This document shows positions 31,088 to 40,816 of a stretch of DNA of 64,000 nt, piece by piece. The position numbers and the translations under genes were made by a program. Numbering within the stretch: position 1 is the first letter of the stretch; every line of letters begins with the position of its first letter. The notes below the pieces were generated by a model. The model had not been told where the DNA came from and did no database searches. It saw nothing but the letters and a program-made list of their open reading frames with translations. Source of the DNA: Exophiala sp. HKRS030 (Eukaryota; Ascomycota; Eurotiomycetes; Chaetothyriales; Herpotrichiellaceae); the NCBI GenBank assembly GCA_023897205.1, contig JAHWDD010000005.1:2728001-2792000 (forward strand). Direction: 5' to 3'.

Positions 31088-34000
31088 TTATTTATGCTTC
31101 CTGGCATCCCATCCACCAAAACCTTGACGTACCCCAAGAGTCCTGCGTTTCAAGTTCGAGTTGGCATACTCGGACCTCCCACCAGACCCAGTGTTCCCGT
31201 GCCGCCGAACCGAAGACACGGTCGTACTGTGCATGGTGCCCGCCGGTCGCGTCATGATGTAGTTTGTCCTGGGCGTCGAGCAAGCTGTGATGTTCCCCTT
31301 GGGGTTCAGAGATCTTGGACGACTGTCCTTTGTCTGGACAAAGGTTCGATTCTCTTGCTCTTGCCCCTGATTTTCACCTTGAGGAGTTGGGCCACCATTT
31401 CGCCCAAGGTTGACCTTGACCTCTTCGGGTTCAGGCGGCGGCGGCGGCGGCGGCGGCGAGGATGTACCGTATATGTTTGCATACCGACTTTGGGTGTTGT
31501 TGTTGTTGCTGGTCTTGTTCAACGTCGAGGGTCTTTTGTACGCGAATGGGTTGCCAGTGTTCAATCTATGTGACGCGAATTCCTTTGGGATATCTGTCGG
31601 TTTGTTATCGATTGGTAATTCGGCCGGCACTCTCGTGGACTGTGATGCAGACTTGACGGGCCATCGTCGTTCTTGGTTCGGCTGTACTGATGTCCTGGTG
31701 AGGGCAACACGTTCCGTGACAGGCAGAGTCTGAGCCTGGCCCGCCGGTTTCCCAAAGAAAGTAGCAATGTTCCCCTGTGCTGATGTTGATTTTGATAGCT
31801 TGGGTTTCTTCGATGGTGGCAGCAGTGCCTCCGAAGATGATCTCGTCAGCTCCGGGGGCAGCGTTCTGAAATGATCACTCGCCGTTTTGAAACCCCCCAT
31901 GGTCACATTTGACGTAGAGAACGAGGTGGAACTATTGCCAAAACTCGACTTGTGAGAATGCAATTCTCTCTTGGCCATAGCAACCGCCTCTGCCAATGGC
32001 CTACCAAATTCCGGGGTCGTTGCTTGAGCTCCTGAAGGAAACATGGCCACGGCGCGACGACTGCCGTCGGTAGGCCAAACGTCGTCAGATTGACTTTCGT
32101 TGGCTTTCAGACTTTGTAGACCCTTTACAAGCGCCTCTTGACTCGGCGTCGCACGACGAAGGATACTGGCAATGTCCCTGACAACCTTGTCGCTGAACAT
32201 TGGTCCGGTCTCTGCGAGGTGATGATGGATCTGTGGCGGTAAGAACTGTGTCAACATAGAATCGCCCTGATCTCTCGACTGCGTCAAAGGAAACGACAGT
32301 GTCAAAAGTGCTTGGGCTCGTGTCATGGCAACGTAGAGCAGACGCCGTTCCTCGTCGTTATCTTCCGCCCGTGAGTGTGGTATTGACCCTTCGTAGACAG
32401 CAGGAATGAACACCACCGGCCACTCGAGACCTTTGGCAGAATGTATGGTCGAAATTGTGACACGCGGTTGGTCGTTGCCTTCTTCAGATTTATCCGTGTC
32501 GGTAGACAAGACGATGTTGGCCAGGAATTGTGCAAGCACCTCTTGACCACCATCGGAGACCTGCTGTTCAACGCCGTCGACCTGTGCGAGTGTTTCCTCA
32601 GAAGGTTGCAACAACACCTCGGAGGCATGTGTGATGAGTTCTTTGATGTTTTCAAGACGATCTTCATGGTCATCCTTGTACTTTTTCTTGATGTAATCTT
32701 CCAGATCTAGAGATTTTATAACCAAATCGATCAACTTGCTGGGAACGGTGGCGGGCATCATGCTTTCCATTTTCTGTCTTGCATTCTTGATCAACGCCAC
32801 CAAGCGCCCAAGTTCCTGCTCGGCATGCTTGGACGTCTTTTCCGCTTTGATATCCCCGACGAGCACTCGTTGAATCACGGCCCACAATGAGATTTTTCGT
32901 TGCTCTCCTATCTTCATGAATTCGGCGAGTGTGGTCTCTCCTATCTTCCTCGAGGGCACGTTGATGATCGAGACAAGAGCTTGATTGTTGTCGGGATGGC
33001 TGATAGTTCGAAGATAATCAATGATGATTCTGATTTCAACACGGTCAAAAAAGCGTTGGCCCCCGACCATGCGATAGGGGATTCCAGAGTTACTCAAAGC
33101 CCTTTCGATGAGCAAAGACAGGTATGCGGATCGGAGTAGAATGGCGAAATCCCAATATAACAAAAGATCCCCAGTCATTGTTGCCATTCTTTTAATTTCA
33201 CTGGCGATCCAGAGTGCCTCTTCATTTGGATTTGGCAACCGGCGCAGAACAGGCGGAGTACCATTGCAGTGTGTCGCTTTAAGCCGCTTCTGTGGTCGAT
33301 CTGTGTCTTGTTCGATGACATCTTGTGCAAGCTTCAGAAGAGATGATGATGAACGATAGTTTTCTTCCAGATTGATCACCACAGTTTCAGGATAGAAGGC
33401 TTTCATACGCCGAAGATTTTCGATTTCAGCAGCTCGGAATCCGTATATACTCTGATCAGGATCTCCAACGACGGTGACCCTTCTCGCAGCGGTCGCTAGC
33501 TGTTTCATCAACTCGAACTGCACCACGTTTGTGTCTTGAAATTCGTCGATCAGGAGGGCTTCCACATTGCTCACACAGCCGGGAAAGGCTCGAAGTAGGT
33601 CGACACATCGTAGAAGCAAATCATCATAATCCAAAAGCTTTGACGTCGCAAGAGCCGCCTCATACTCGTGAAAAACCGTTATGAATTCCTGTCTCTCCAC
33701 CTGTTTCTGCGGTGTCTTTGGAAGGGCTTCCAACTTTTTGCCCTTGGCCTTGTGACTTGAAATCTTGCCCCGCGCCGCTTTGGGTTCGATCGATAGTTTT
33801 AACCGTTTGACGATGCGCTTGATGATACTTAGACTGTCGGATGAGTCGGCAATCCCGAAGCCTTTGGGTATGCCAATGAGGTGTCCGTAGGCGACGAGGT
33901 ATCGACGGCATATGGAGTGAAAGGTACCCAGGACCAACTTCGCCTCAAGTTCACATCCGATCAGGTCCCTGAGTCTCTCGCGCATCTCCCGACTGGCTTT

Positions 34001-34189
34001 GATGGTGAAGGTACAGCAGATAACATTCTGAGGGTTGAGGCCTTCGTTGGCGATGAGGTTCGCGACCCGGCAGGTGAGGGTCTTGGTTTTGCCTGACCCG
34101 GGAGGTGCAAGAACTTGCAGTACCGTTGCTTTGGATGTGACTGCAGCCCTTTGAGCGGTGTTCAATCCACTCAAGAGCTGCGTGTCCAT
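31088..34189 (-). CDS. SRS2: Srs2-type 3'-5' DNA helicase (UvrD/PcrA superfamily)
   Basis: SF1 helicase that strips Rad51 filaments and limits recombination at replication forks. Single exon, 1033 residues from ATG 34189; an upstream open extension lacks an ATG. Motifs in order: Q-motif LNTAQRAAV, Walker A APPGSGKT, CCTFTIKASREM (Ia), LIDEFQDTN (II), VVGDPDQSIYGFR (III), LEENYRS (IV), STIHSAKGLEWPVV (V) and LLYVAMTRAQ (VI). The C-terminal third is low-complexity and disordered, as expected for Srs2. It contains QGNIATFF at about 805-812, a full PCNA-interacting (PIP) consensus, followed by a basic Pro/Ser/Asn-rich tail with an eight-Pro run encoded by a GGC repeat on the plus strand. Length and layout match fungal Srs2 rather than UvrD. 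Identity is strong. Confidence 0.93.
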   Translation of the reverse strand: MDTQLLSGLNTAQRAAVTSKATVLQVLAPPGSGKTKTLTCRVANLIANEGLNPQNVICCTFTIKASREMRERLRDLIGCELEAKLVLGTFHSICRRYLVAYGHLIGIPKGFGIADSSDSLSIIKRIVKRLKLSIEPKAARGKISSHKAKGKKLEALPKTPQKQVERQEFITVFHEYEAALATSKLLDYDDLLLRCVDLLRAFPGCVSNVEALLIDEFQDTNVVQFELMKQLATAARRVTVVGDPDQSIYGFRAAEIENLRRMKAFYPETVVINLEENYRSSSSLLKLAQDVIEQDTDRPQKRLKATHCNGTPPVLRRLPNPNEEALWIASEIKRMATMTGDLLLYWDFAILLRSAYLSLLIERALSNSGIPYRMVGGQRFFDRVEIRIIIDYLRTISHPDNNQALVSIINVPSRKIGETTLAEFMKIGEQRKISLWAVIQRVLVGDIKAEKTSKHAEQELGRLVALIKNARQKMESMMPATVPSKLIDLVIKSLDLEDYIKKKYKDDHEDRLENIKELITHASEVLLQPSEETLAQVDGVEQQVSDGGQEVLAQFLANIVLSTDTDKSEEGNDQPRVTISTIHSAKGLEWPVVFIPAVYEGSIPHSRAEDNDEERRLLYVAMTRAQALLTLSFPLTQSRDQGDSMLTQFLPPQIHHHLAETGPMFSDKVVRDIASILRRATPSQEALVKGLQSLKANESQSDDVWPTDGSRRAVAMFPSGAQATTPEFGRPLAEAVAMAKRELHSHKSSFGNSSTSFSTSNVTMGGFKTASDHFRTLPPELTRSSSEALLPPSKKPKLSKSTSAQGNIATFFGKPAGQAQTLPVTERVALTRTSVQPNQERRWPVKSASQSTRVPAELPIDNKPTDIPKEFASHRLNTGNPFAYKRPSTLNKTSNNNNTQSRYANIYGTSSPPPPPPPPEPEEVKVNLGRNGGPTPQGENQGQEQENRTFVQTKDSRPRSLNPKGNITACSTPRTNYIMTRPAGTMHSTTVSSVRRHGNTGSGGRSEYANSNLKRRTLGVRQGFGGWDARKHK

Positions 34190-34276
34190 TGCGGCTGTTT
34201 GGTCGACTAGACCCGGAGCGATGGTTGAAGTGAGTAGAACGCGATACGAGCGGGCGCGACGAGGCCCCAACGCGCC

Positions 34277-34298
34277 GATCTCGCGAGATCACGTGATC
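34277..34298. promoter_or_regulatory. Overlapping palindromes in the SRS2 promoter
   Basis: GATCTCGCGAGATC (34277-34290, perfect 14-bp palindrome) overlaps GATCACGTGATC (34287-34298, perfect 12-bp palindrome with an E-box core) by the shared GATC. They lie about 90 bp before the SRS2 start codon. The position and symmetry suggest dimeric factor binding. Confidence 0.55.
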
Positions 34299-35029
34299 TG
34301 AAATTCCTCATTCCAACATCCGATTTCTTGTTCTTCGTTGCTTTCTAAGGGGGAAAAACGATATTGGTGTCATATGAAGCCGATGAGCCTGCGTAGAACT
34401 ATAATCAGTAGGCTCTGAAGAGACCTCAAACGGCCTCGTTCTATATTTGCGTAAACTTGAGCCTCGTCTTCAAACCCAAGTACAAGGATCCACTATGTGG
34501 GCAAGGCATCCTAGAGAGGACACAATGGAAAAGATAGCTACAGAACACAAAAGAGTGATTGTGTAGATTTCGTTCGATGGCTCGACCAGGTAGAGAAGCT
34601 TTTATCCATCTCTGGCATCACTCGTCGTGTATCTGCACCTTTCGATAAGATTCAGTATGAGAGCCTCGTAGACCCACTCTACTGTTGGGTTACCCATGGC
34701 TCTTGGGCAAAAGTCTGGAGAGAATAGGCGTAGGCTCCCTGCGATGTCTTACTGAGTTGGGTCATCAGAAGAATTGGTAGACACCTCTGAGTGGCTGCTT
34801 TGCGGACCACTGGGGATACACATGTTGCAAAGTATCTACCCTGAGCGTACCGGTGTATACTGGTCTACCTTGTCTCACTGAGTACCATGAAGAAGCAAAG
34901 CTAAAGGTCCTCATATATGAGACACACGCACTTCCATCTATGACTCTCGCAATCTATAGACATGAAAAAACCTTGGATTCTGTCTGGGGACCTCGCAAAT
35001 TCTATTCTTGAGGACCTCCTGGCTGGCTA

Positions 35030-35036
35030 TAAATCT
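35030..35036 (+). promoter_or_regulatory. TATA box of the small basic-protein gene
   Basis: TATAAAT, about 205 bp before the ATG at 35235, followed by C/T-rich presumed leader. Confidence 0.5.
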
Positions 35037-35234
35037 TCCCCATTCCCATCTTTGCAAGATCTCCTTCCCTACAGTGTACGATCGTCTCAAGTCTAACAAG
35101 CACTCAGTCCTTGTATACTTGATTCCCTTCCCATTACTAACCAGACACACTGTACCATCTCTTCCGCTCGACACACTTCATAAACACACAGCCGCTAAAC
35201 AAGTAACTTATACTTGACACCCTCTACCGACACA

Positions 35235-35726
35235 ATGACTATCACTCAGGAGATCACCATGACACCACAACCAGAGCAAGACAAGTTGCTCCCAAAGGAC
35301 GCCACGAACACAACGATGCCAGCACCAAAGCTGGCCAGGAAGTCCCGACCACCACCATCCCTGTTCTTCAAGAAGGACAAGAAGAAGCCCGCCAACGCTC
35401 AGATTGGCACCTTTGACAAGCTCGGCCAAACCGACTTTGAGCGTGGGTTCTCCGAGGGAGGTCCCGTGACCACCATCAAGAGGCCCGACTTGGTACTCCT
35501 TCAATCCCGAAGGGGCTTCAACAAGAAGGAGATGAAACTTGGCTTTCAGCACCGGCCAAGTGAGACCATCATCCCCATCGCCAAAGACGCCAAGACTATC
35601 AGCCAGGAAGGAAAGATGAGGGAGCTTCTTGCCTTCACAAAGGCAGAGAAGGAGATTCGAGAGGAGGCAAAGAAGAGGAAGCGGGACCAGACCGAGGACG
35701 ACAAGGAAGCTGGAAAGCAGCGGTAG
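35235..35726 (+). CDS. Hypothetical small basic protein
   Basis: Single exon, 163 residues from ATG 35235. No family recognised. The N-terminus is Thr/Pro-rich; the middle has RPPPSLFFKKDKKKPA and FDKLGQTDFERGF; the C-terminus is a charged stretch (about 125-163) likely to form a helix and holding KKRKRDQ, which resembles a nuclear localisation signal. There is no signal peptide or membrane segment. Codon use is strongly coding-like (AAG for Lys throughout), which with the TATA box supports a real gene. Function unknown; lineage-restricted by appearance only. Confidence 0.7.
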   Translation: MTITQEITMTPQPEQDKLLPKDATNTTMPAPKLARKSRPPPSLFFKKDKKKPANAQIGTFDKLGQTDFERGFSEGGPVTTIKRPDLVLLQSRRGFNKKEMKLGFQHRPSETIIPIAKDAKTISQEGKMRELLAFTKAEKEIREEAKKRKRDQTEDDKEAGKQR

Positions 35727-36520
35727 CAGCTGAAGAAGAAGCGCAGGGTGTAGGAATGAGGGTAGATCCACAGAATGACTGTGCTAGAATGGGGTAAAGG
35801 GTTCGAGCAGGAGCAAAGCATATACAGACCAAAGTTCACGGTTCACTTGTTTGATTTGGAGTTGGAAGGTTAACATGTTCGGAATTTTTGATATTGGCTG
35901 GAATTTGTTTTGGTTGTCGCTGTCGAATGTTACTGGATTGCTGATATCCACCGTGGACGAAGGAAACGTTGGTTATCCAGAAAGGGGGTGGATACAATAC
36001 CACAATACAGAAAAGACATTATATCCTCCAAAGACGTCTTCTTATTCTTCGAACTTCCATTTGTAAGTGATTTAGTCTTGGTATGGTTCGTATGTTGGCT
36101 TAATCTTGCTGCCGCCTGAAGCTTGAGTGACAAGAAATGGCTGGCACTGCCTGTTGATATTGTTATTCACCAGCGATATATAGTGCTTGCATCGGCCACA
36201 ACTCGATCACTGCCCCCCTCAATAACGTGAATGAGAAGAAAATTATACTTCCCAAATCTCGGCATCCTGTTGTTGTTGTTGTGTTGTGCCAAATTCATTG
36301 CTTCCCACAATCTTCCTCCATCATTCCGTCAAATATCTTTTCATCTTCTTTGTGTATGTTCTGATCAAGTGGACGATTTCAAAGGGCACCCCAGAGCTTC
36401 CTCTGTCGTTCTTCGTTATAGGCTCACACGTTCTCCCTGTTCGATCCCACCCGTTCACAGAAAAGCACGCACCAAGACAGTTCACCTACCTCCTACCCTG
36501 CAAGCTTTCCCATCAACACG
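35727..36520. other. Intergenic region
   Basis: 794 bp between two plus-strand genes. The last 200 bp are pyrimidine-rich and probably the leader of the next gene. A short GTT run occurs near 36270. No gene is supported. Confidence 0.45.
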
Positions 36521-37926
36521 ATGTTTCCCAACATGCAGCCTTCAACAGAAGAGCCTCAGATGTCGCTATACGAGCGGACTCAAAAGTCAAAGCAGGATCT
36601 GCACAAGAGAAACATGGCAGAGCATCTTGCAATAGCCACCACTTACGTAAGGTGCTCCCGGGCTAGCGATAATCTGTTGTTGTCGTTTGTTCTTCCTCCT
36701 CGTCTGAAGCTTTCTGATGAAATGTAGCTTTGGCGAGTTCACTTGGCCCAGACCAATGGCGGTGAGCAACCTGAGTCACTTGAGGGGTGTTACCTTTCGG
36801 CCGTCGACATGTTGAAATTCGACCTAGAGCATGCCGGCGAGACTATTCAAGAGTTGTATCGGAAGAATGTCTTGAAGACGAAGAAAAAGCCATCGCGCAA
36901 GACCAAGAGCTCGAAGAGCAAAAGCAAGGTCTCGAAGGAGCAAGCTCGCAAGGAACATCTAGCACAGCTAAAGCTCGAAGCAGAGGCACGACTTGACGCT
37001 CGATTGAGTAAGAACACCATCCAAGAGATAGGTCGAAACAATGATCGTCAAAGCAGCGGTGGAGACAACACTCTGGTCCGAAAGAGAAAGCTTTCAGACG
37101 ACTCTCTCAACAGCTCTGACAGCGCAAAGAGACACAAGAGCACCGGCGCTCAGCCCATCACCGCCAAGAGAAAGAGGGATGGTGAAGACGATGACAGCGA
37201 AACCAAGCGTCACAAGTCGAGTGCTCCAGAGAAGGTTGCTGCCGCAAAGCCAAAAGACACCCGGGTAGGTGGGAGGGAACCGTCATGTTCTCTCCGTCGT
37301 TCTGACTTGTTGTAGGTCATTGCAGGAAAGACGAACGCCAGCCACAAGAAGGTCCCTCCATTTGAGGCAACAGCACCGGCCAACAAGCGAAAACGAGTAA
37401 GTGCCGGGGTATGAAAGCAAACCAACAGGAACACATACTGACTTCAGGATAGGCAAATGACGAAGTCGACATCAGTGGGAACGAAGAAGTCGCCAGCAAC
37501 AATACTCCAGCGGCAAAACGTATTCGCAGTGACCACAATGATCAGTCTAAAGTCGTCAAAACACCGGTTGCAAAGAAATCAGCAACTCCGCCGGTTTTAT
37601 CGACAGCTGCAGAGGCACTTCCAAAGTCTGGTGTCTCTGAGAAATCTACCACTCCAGCCGTAGTCGCAAAGCCTGGACCTAGTAACACCGACCCAAAGGC
37701 TAAAGCGACCGAAGAAACTGACACCACGTCTTCTGACCAGGAAGGATACAGAATTGGTAGCAACTTCGTTTGGAGAGGAGGCAATCAATTTCGTGACAAG
37801 TACAAGAAGAAGCCACTCCCACCGATGATGACGAAGATGGTCGTTGTTCCCAAGGTCAACAAGCCAGTCTTCGAGCCCAAGAAGCTGTTACGACTTGGAT
37901 ACCCATCACGAACACCATCTCCTTAA
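36521..37926 (+). CDS. Lys/Ser-rich nuclear-type protein of unknown function
   Basis: Four exons, all phase 0: 36521-36646, 36728-37264, 37316-37396 and 37453-37926; introns of 81, 51 and 56 bp; 405 residues. The last acceptor must be ATAG at 37451-37452, because only that frame stays open to 37926. The N-terminus has a probably folded helical segment (SLYERTQKSKQDLHKRNMAEHLAIATTY joined to LWRVHLAQ and LSAVDMLKFDLEHAGETIQELY). Then come several basic clusters (KTKKKPSRKTK, VRKRKLSDD, TAKRKRDGEDD, ANKRKR) typical of nuclear or nucleolar localisation, and a Ser/Thr/Pro-rich linker. The C-terminal block RIGSNFVWRGGNQFRDKYKKK looks conserved. It resembles nucleolar chaperone-type proteins in composition only. 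No enzymatic motif is seen. Confidence 0.82.
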
Positions 37927-39053
37927 GATTGATTGTGAACACCTGGCTTGTCTTGTCAACACAGCATGACAACGACTTGCAATCAGCAGACACCCACACT
38001 CGAATGGTGACCAGTGGGCTTCCATCACACCCCTTGTCTTTTCTGTATGATCTCATAACAAAATCGATTCTCGACTGGAATCTTCTGCGCAGGGCGACCA
38101 TTGTCGATACCGCCGACCGAGCTTATTGTTGAATTTCTTTGAGTACCACAAAAGTTATTGCTTTTTTAGGATCGATTGTTTTGCCGCAGATGGGCCACCA
38201 ACGTCGATCTAGCAACTTGAAACGAGTTTGCACCCGGATTCAACTACCAATGCTCTGTTAAACTTAACTTTGAAACAACCGCTGTCGACAATTCTGGAGG
38301 AATTTGGGAAGAATGAAATTCAGAGCCTAATCGAGGCCAGAGCAGGAATAAGGGGATCTTGAGGCAGGCACTCAAATGTGAACGACAAGGGATGGAAGCC
38401 TAAAACCGAGGCATGGGGCAGGATTGGGATTAGATAAAGCATGATTGAGCACACGCTCTCTCGACTTCGAGGTTTTGGTGCAGGATGAGGGATATCCGAG
38501 GGCAGGAAAGGAGTTCAGCATTGGAGTCAGATGAGAGTCGCATACACAAGTTTGATGGCTGTTAAATCGCAAGGTGAGCGGTGCTGTGGCGTTGGGACTG
38601 CATGGCCATCGAGAGACATTGGTATTGAGTCTCGAGATTTTGGCGTAAGATTTCATTATTTAGGAAATAGAGATAATCAAACAATTGACAATGAAAAGGT
38701 GTGATAGAAAGCGTTGGACTGGCTTTGTTTACTTGGGATAGGCTGCTAAAGCACACACCCCAAGCTAAGCCTCTCCCTACGGACCTTATCTCAGGTATCC
38801 CGCCCCTCCATCTAGCACCAATAAGGCTCTGACCTGATTCCCCCGCATGTCGATTTGGCTGCGAAACTTGCCCAACGCAAGGGGCGGTGTACTGACTACC
38901 TATAGAAACATCGAATATTCGACATTGCCATCCTTACATTCCTGCATTGTTTGTAGTTTGACTCACAAGCAAAAGAAAAGACCCAACAGCATCCGCCGAC
39001 TTTTTTACTACCCTTGATTGCTTTTCCTCTCTTTGTTACCCCTCTCCGTCACC
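37927..39053. other. Intergenic region upstream of FKBP gene
   Basis: 1.13 kb containing the 3' UTR of the upstream gene and the promoter of the FKBP gene. No supported gene. Confidence 0.45.
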
Positions 39054-39637
39054 ATGAAGATCCTCGCCCCTCTCCTCGCTGCGGCCGTGTCCTTCTCTCA
39101 CCTCGCATCCGCCACCGGTCTTGAGATCGATTACCTCACACCGGCCATTGAATGTTCCCGCAAGACGAAGAAGGGGGACAACATTGAAGTACATTACCGC
39201 GGCACACTTCAAGAGACAGGCAAGGAGTTTGATTCAAGCTATTCGCGAGGAAATCCTCTACCGTTCCAGCTAGGTGCTGGACGGGTGATCAAAGGGTATG
39301 TTTTGGGCGGTTTGAACCCCGTTGGCCCATGACCCCTTTCTTACCATGGGCATGCCTACCCTGTGAGCGCGTGCGAGGCACCAGCCTCGTTTGTGGTGAT
39401 GCTGCTGCTGCTGCTGATGTACTTGAGAAGAGGGCTCCTTTACTAACGAGAGATTTCTGCTGGGACAGATGGGACGAGGGACTCGTTGACATGTGCATTG
39501 GCGAGAAGAGACGATTGACCATCCCTCCAGACATGGGCTATGGTGAGAGAGCAGTTGGGCCCATTCCCGGAAACAGTGTTTTGGTCTTTGAGACGGAACT
39601 GATGGGGATCAAAGGCGTCAAGAAGGATGAGCTTTGA
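39054..39637 (+). CDS. FPR2: FKBP-type peptidyl-prolyl isomerase of the ER lumen (FKBP2 class)
   Basis: Catalyses cis-trans isomerisation of proline peptide bonds during folding in the ER. Exons 39054-39295 and 39469-39637, with a 173-bp intron (branch CTAAC) inside the Gly of the conserved IKGW motif; 136 residues, the normal FKBP2 length. A signal peptide covers about 1-20 ([14 protein letters not shown]). FKBP core residues are present: [32 protein letters not shown] and [11 protein letters not shown]. The C-terminus is KKDEL, a KDEL-type retrieval signal, which fixes the location as ER. The intron contains a short CTG run. Without splicing the frame stops early, so the intron is required. 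Confidence 0.95.
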
Positions 39638-39922
39638 AGAATTTCGCTGAAATAAATAAGCCGTCAATGACTTTTGAGTGTGGATGATGCATAAACAGTT
39701 CACGGAAAAGAAAAACCCCCGATTTCGGTACCATGCCACTGAAACGAAAGGTGTATTAGCAAGAGCACAAAGGTATAGAGAGTTGCACAAAAGCAATTCA
39801 TCCTGAAAATCCATATATATCTACTTGTATCATCCAGCCACGTCTGCTCATCAGCGGTCGCTCTAAAGGGGTATCATAGTTCTAGCTTGTTCAATGTATC
39901 CGACGCCAGTATGCATGCTTCT
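39638..39922. other. Convergent 3' intergenic region
   Basis: 285 bp between the stops of the FKBP and cytochrome b5-like genes; two 3' UTRs and nothing else seen. Confidence 0.5.
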
Positions 39923-40816
39923 TCAATCCATGTCGTCAAGACCACCACTCTTTGTGTCTGCGATTTCCTCGTCATTGACGAGAATGCCCACCATACACTC
40001 GCTCAGCATGCCATCCCAGTTGACCCAAGGGTGCACCTCCATGAACAGCTTGTCGGATGATTTGCCGGCACCTCGTAGGATCTCGCCTTTTCCTCCAGGA
40101 TGGAACGGCACGTACGGTGTTATATTGTACACTTTACCCTGGTATACGGTCCACGCGTCTCTTCCCTTTCGCCCGTTTTGCTCTTTCAACTGTGCAGGTG
40201 CCACCCGAATCAGATTGTCGGGAGCATCTTTTCCGCGCAGCTGGCTATTGGGATTCGAGGTCAAGGCGGCCCAGTCGAGCGGTGAGTGGCCTGGCTCTAA
40301 AATGACCTTACGCGAAACTTGCTTTCCCGGAGGCATGATCGAGGACGTAGGCGCCATCAAGGCATTTGAGAGGACTTTCGTCGCTGGGACGCGTAGAGAA
40401 GACGCCGCAGAGGGAGGAGGTCGCAAAGCCCCGTTTCCAGGCCGTGGAGGGGCTGCCATGTTTCCGAAAGTGGGAGGCTTGAGACGAGGAGGACTGGAGG
40501 GTCTCTTTCGGGTCGAGGGCAAGTCCGTTGTTCTCTGATCGTTCACGATAGGGATTCCAACAGAAGTCTGTGTGTCTTTGGCGGGGCTCCTCCGGTCGCT
40601 GGTAGTAGAAGGCACATGGTGTTTTCCTGTTTCCTCTTGTGCCATCTCGGCTGTAAAGGTGGCGGCGGGTGTCTCTATTGTAGGGATACGTGTTGTTGGT
40701 GCAGAATCCGTTTCTGTCAGGTCATCTACTAAGCTCTGCTTTCGGCTGGAAGAAAGAAAGTGGTAGAGAATGAGGCTGGCAAAGACAGTGGTGCAACTTG
40801 CGACAACCCACGCCAT
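39923..40816 (-). CDS. IRC21: Membrane-anchored cytochrome b5-like protein (Irc21-type)
   Basis: Single exon, 297 residues from ATG 40816; a GTG four codons upstream is the only in-frame extension. The N-terminal hydrophobic helix (about 3-22, AWVVASCTTVFASLILYHFL) is a signal-anchor. A long Pro/Ser/Thr-rich linker leads to a C-terminal cytochrome b5 fold: DAWTVYQGKVYNITPYVPFHPGGKGEILRG, with heme-ligand His in HPGG and the second in EVHPWVNW, then MLSECMVG. This pattern matches the yeast Irc21/animal Cyb5r4 type (GAGKxxxxLFxxVHxWVN). It probably passes electrons to a membrane redox partner in the ER. The linker is much longer than in yeast Irc21. Both heme His are present. The partner enzyme is unknown. 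Confidence 0.85.
   Translation of the reverse strand: MAWVVASCTTVFASLILYHFLSSSRKQSLVDDLTETDSAPTTRIPTIETPAATFTAEMAQEETGKHHVPSTTSDRRSPAKDTQTSVGIPIVNDQRTTDLPSTRKRPSSPPRLKPPTFGNMAAPPRPGNGALRPPPSAASSLRVPATKVLSNALMAPTSSIMPPGKQVSRKVILEPGHSPLDWAALTSNPNSQLRGKDAPDNLIRVAPAQLKEQNGRKGRDAWTVYQGKVYNITPYVPFHPGGKGEILRGAGKSSDKLFMEVHPWVNWDGMLSECMVGILVNDEEIADTKSGGLDDMD

Larger units (their letters stand above)
34190..35234. promoter_or_regulatory. Divergent intergenic region of SRS2 and a small basic-protein gene
   Basis: 1.05 kb between genes transcribed outward. Overlapping palindromes lie at 34277-34298 on the SRS2 side and a TATA box at 35030 on the other. No gene is supported in between. Confidence 0.5.

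Noticed and set aside
36430..36450. GTTCGATCC resembling a tRNA T-loop
   Set aside because: Flanking bases do not form a T-stem and no acceptor or anticodon arm is present; it lies in a gene leader.
39894..40538. Open frame antisense to the cytochrome b5-like gene
   Set aside because: The sense strand encodes a clear cytochrome b5 domain; the antisense frame has no features.
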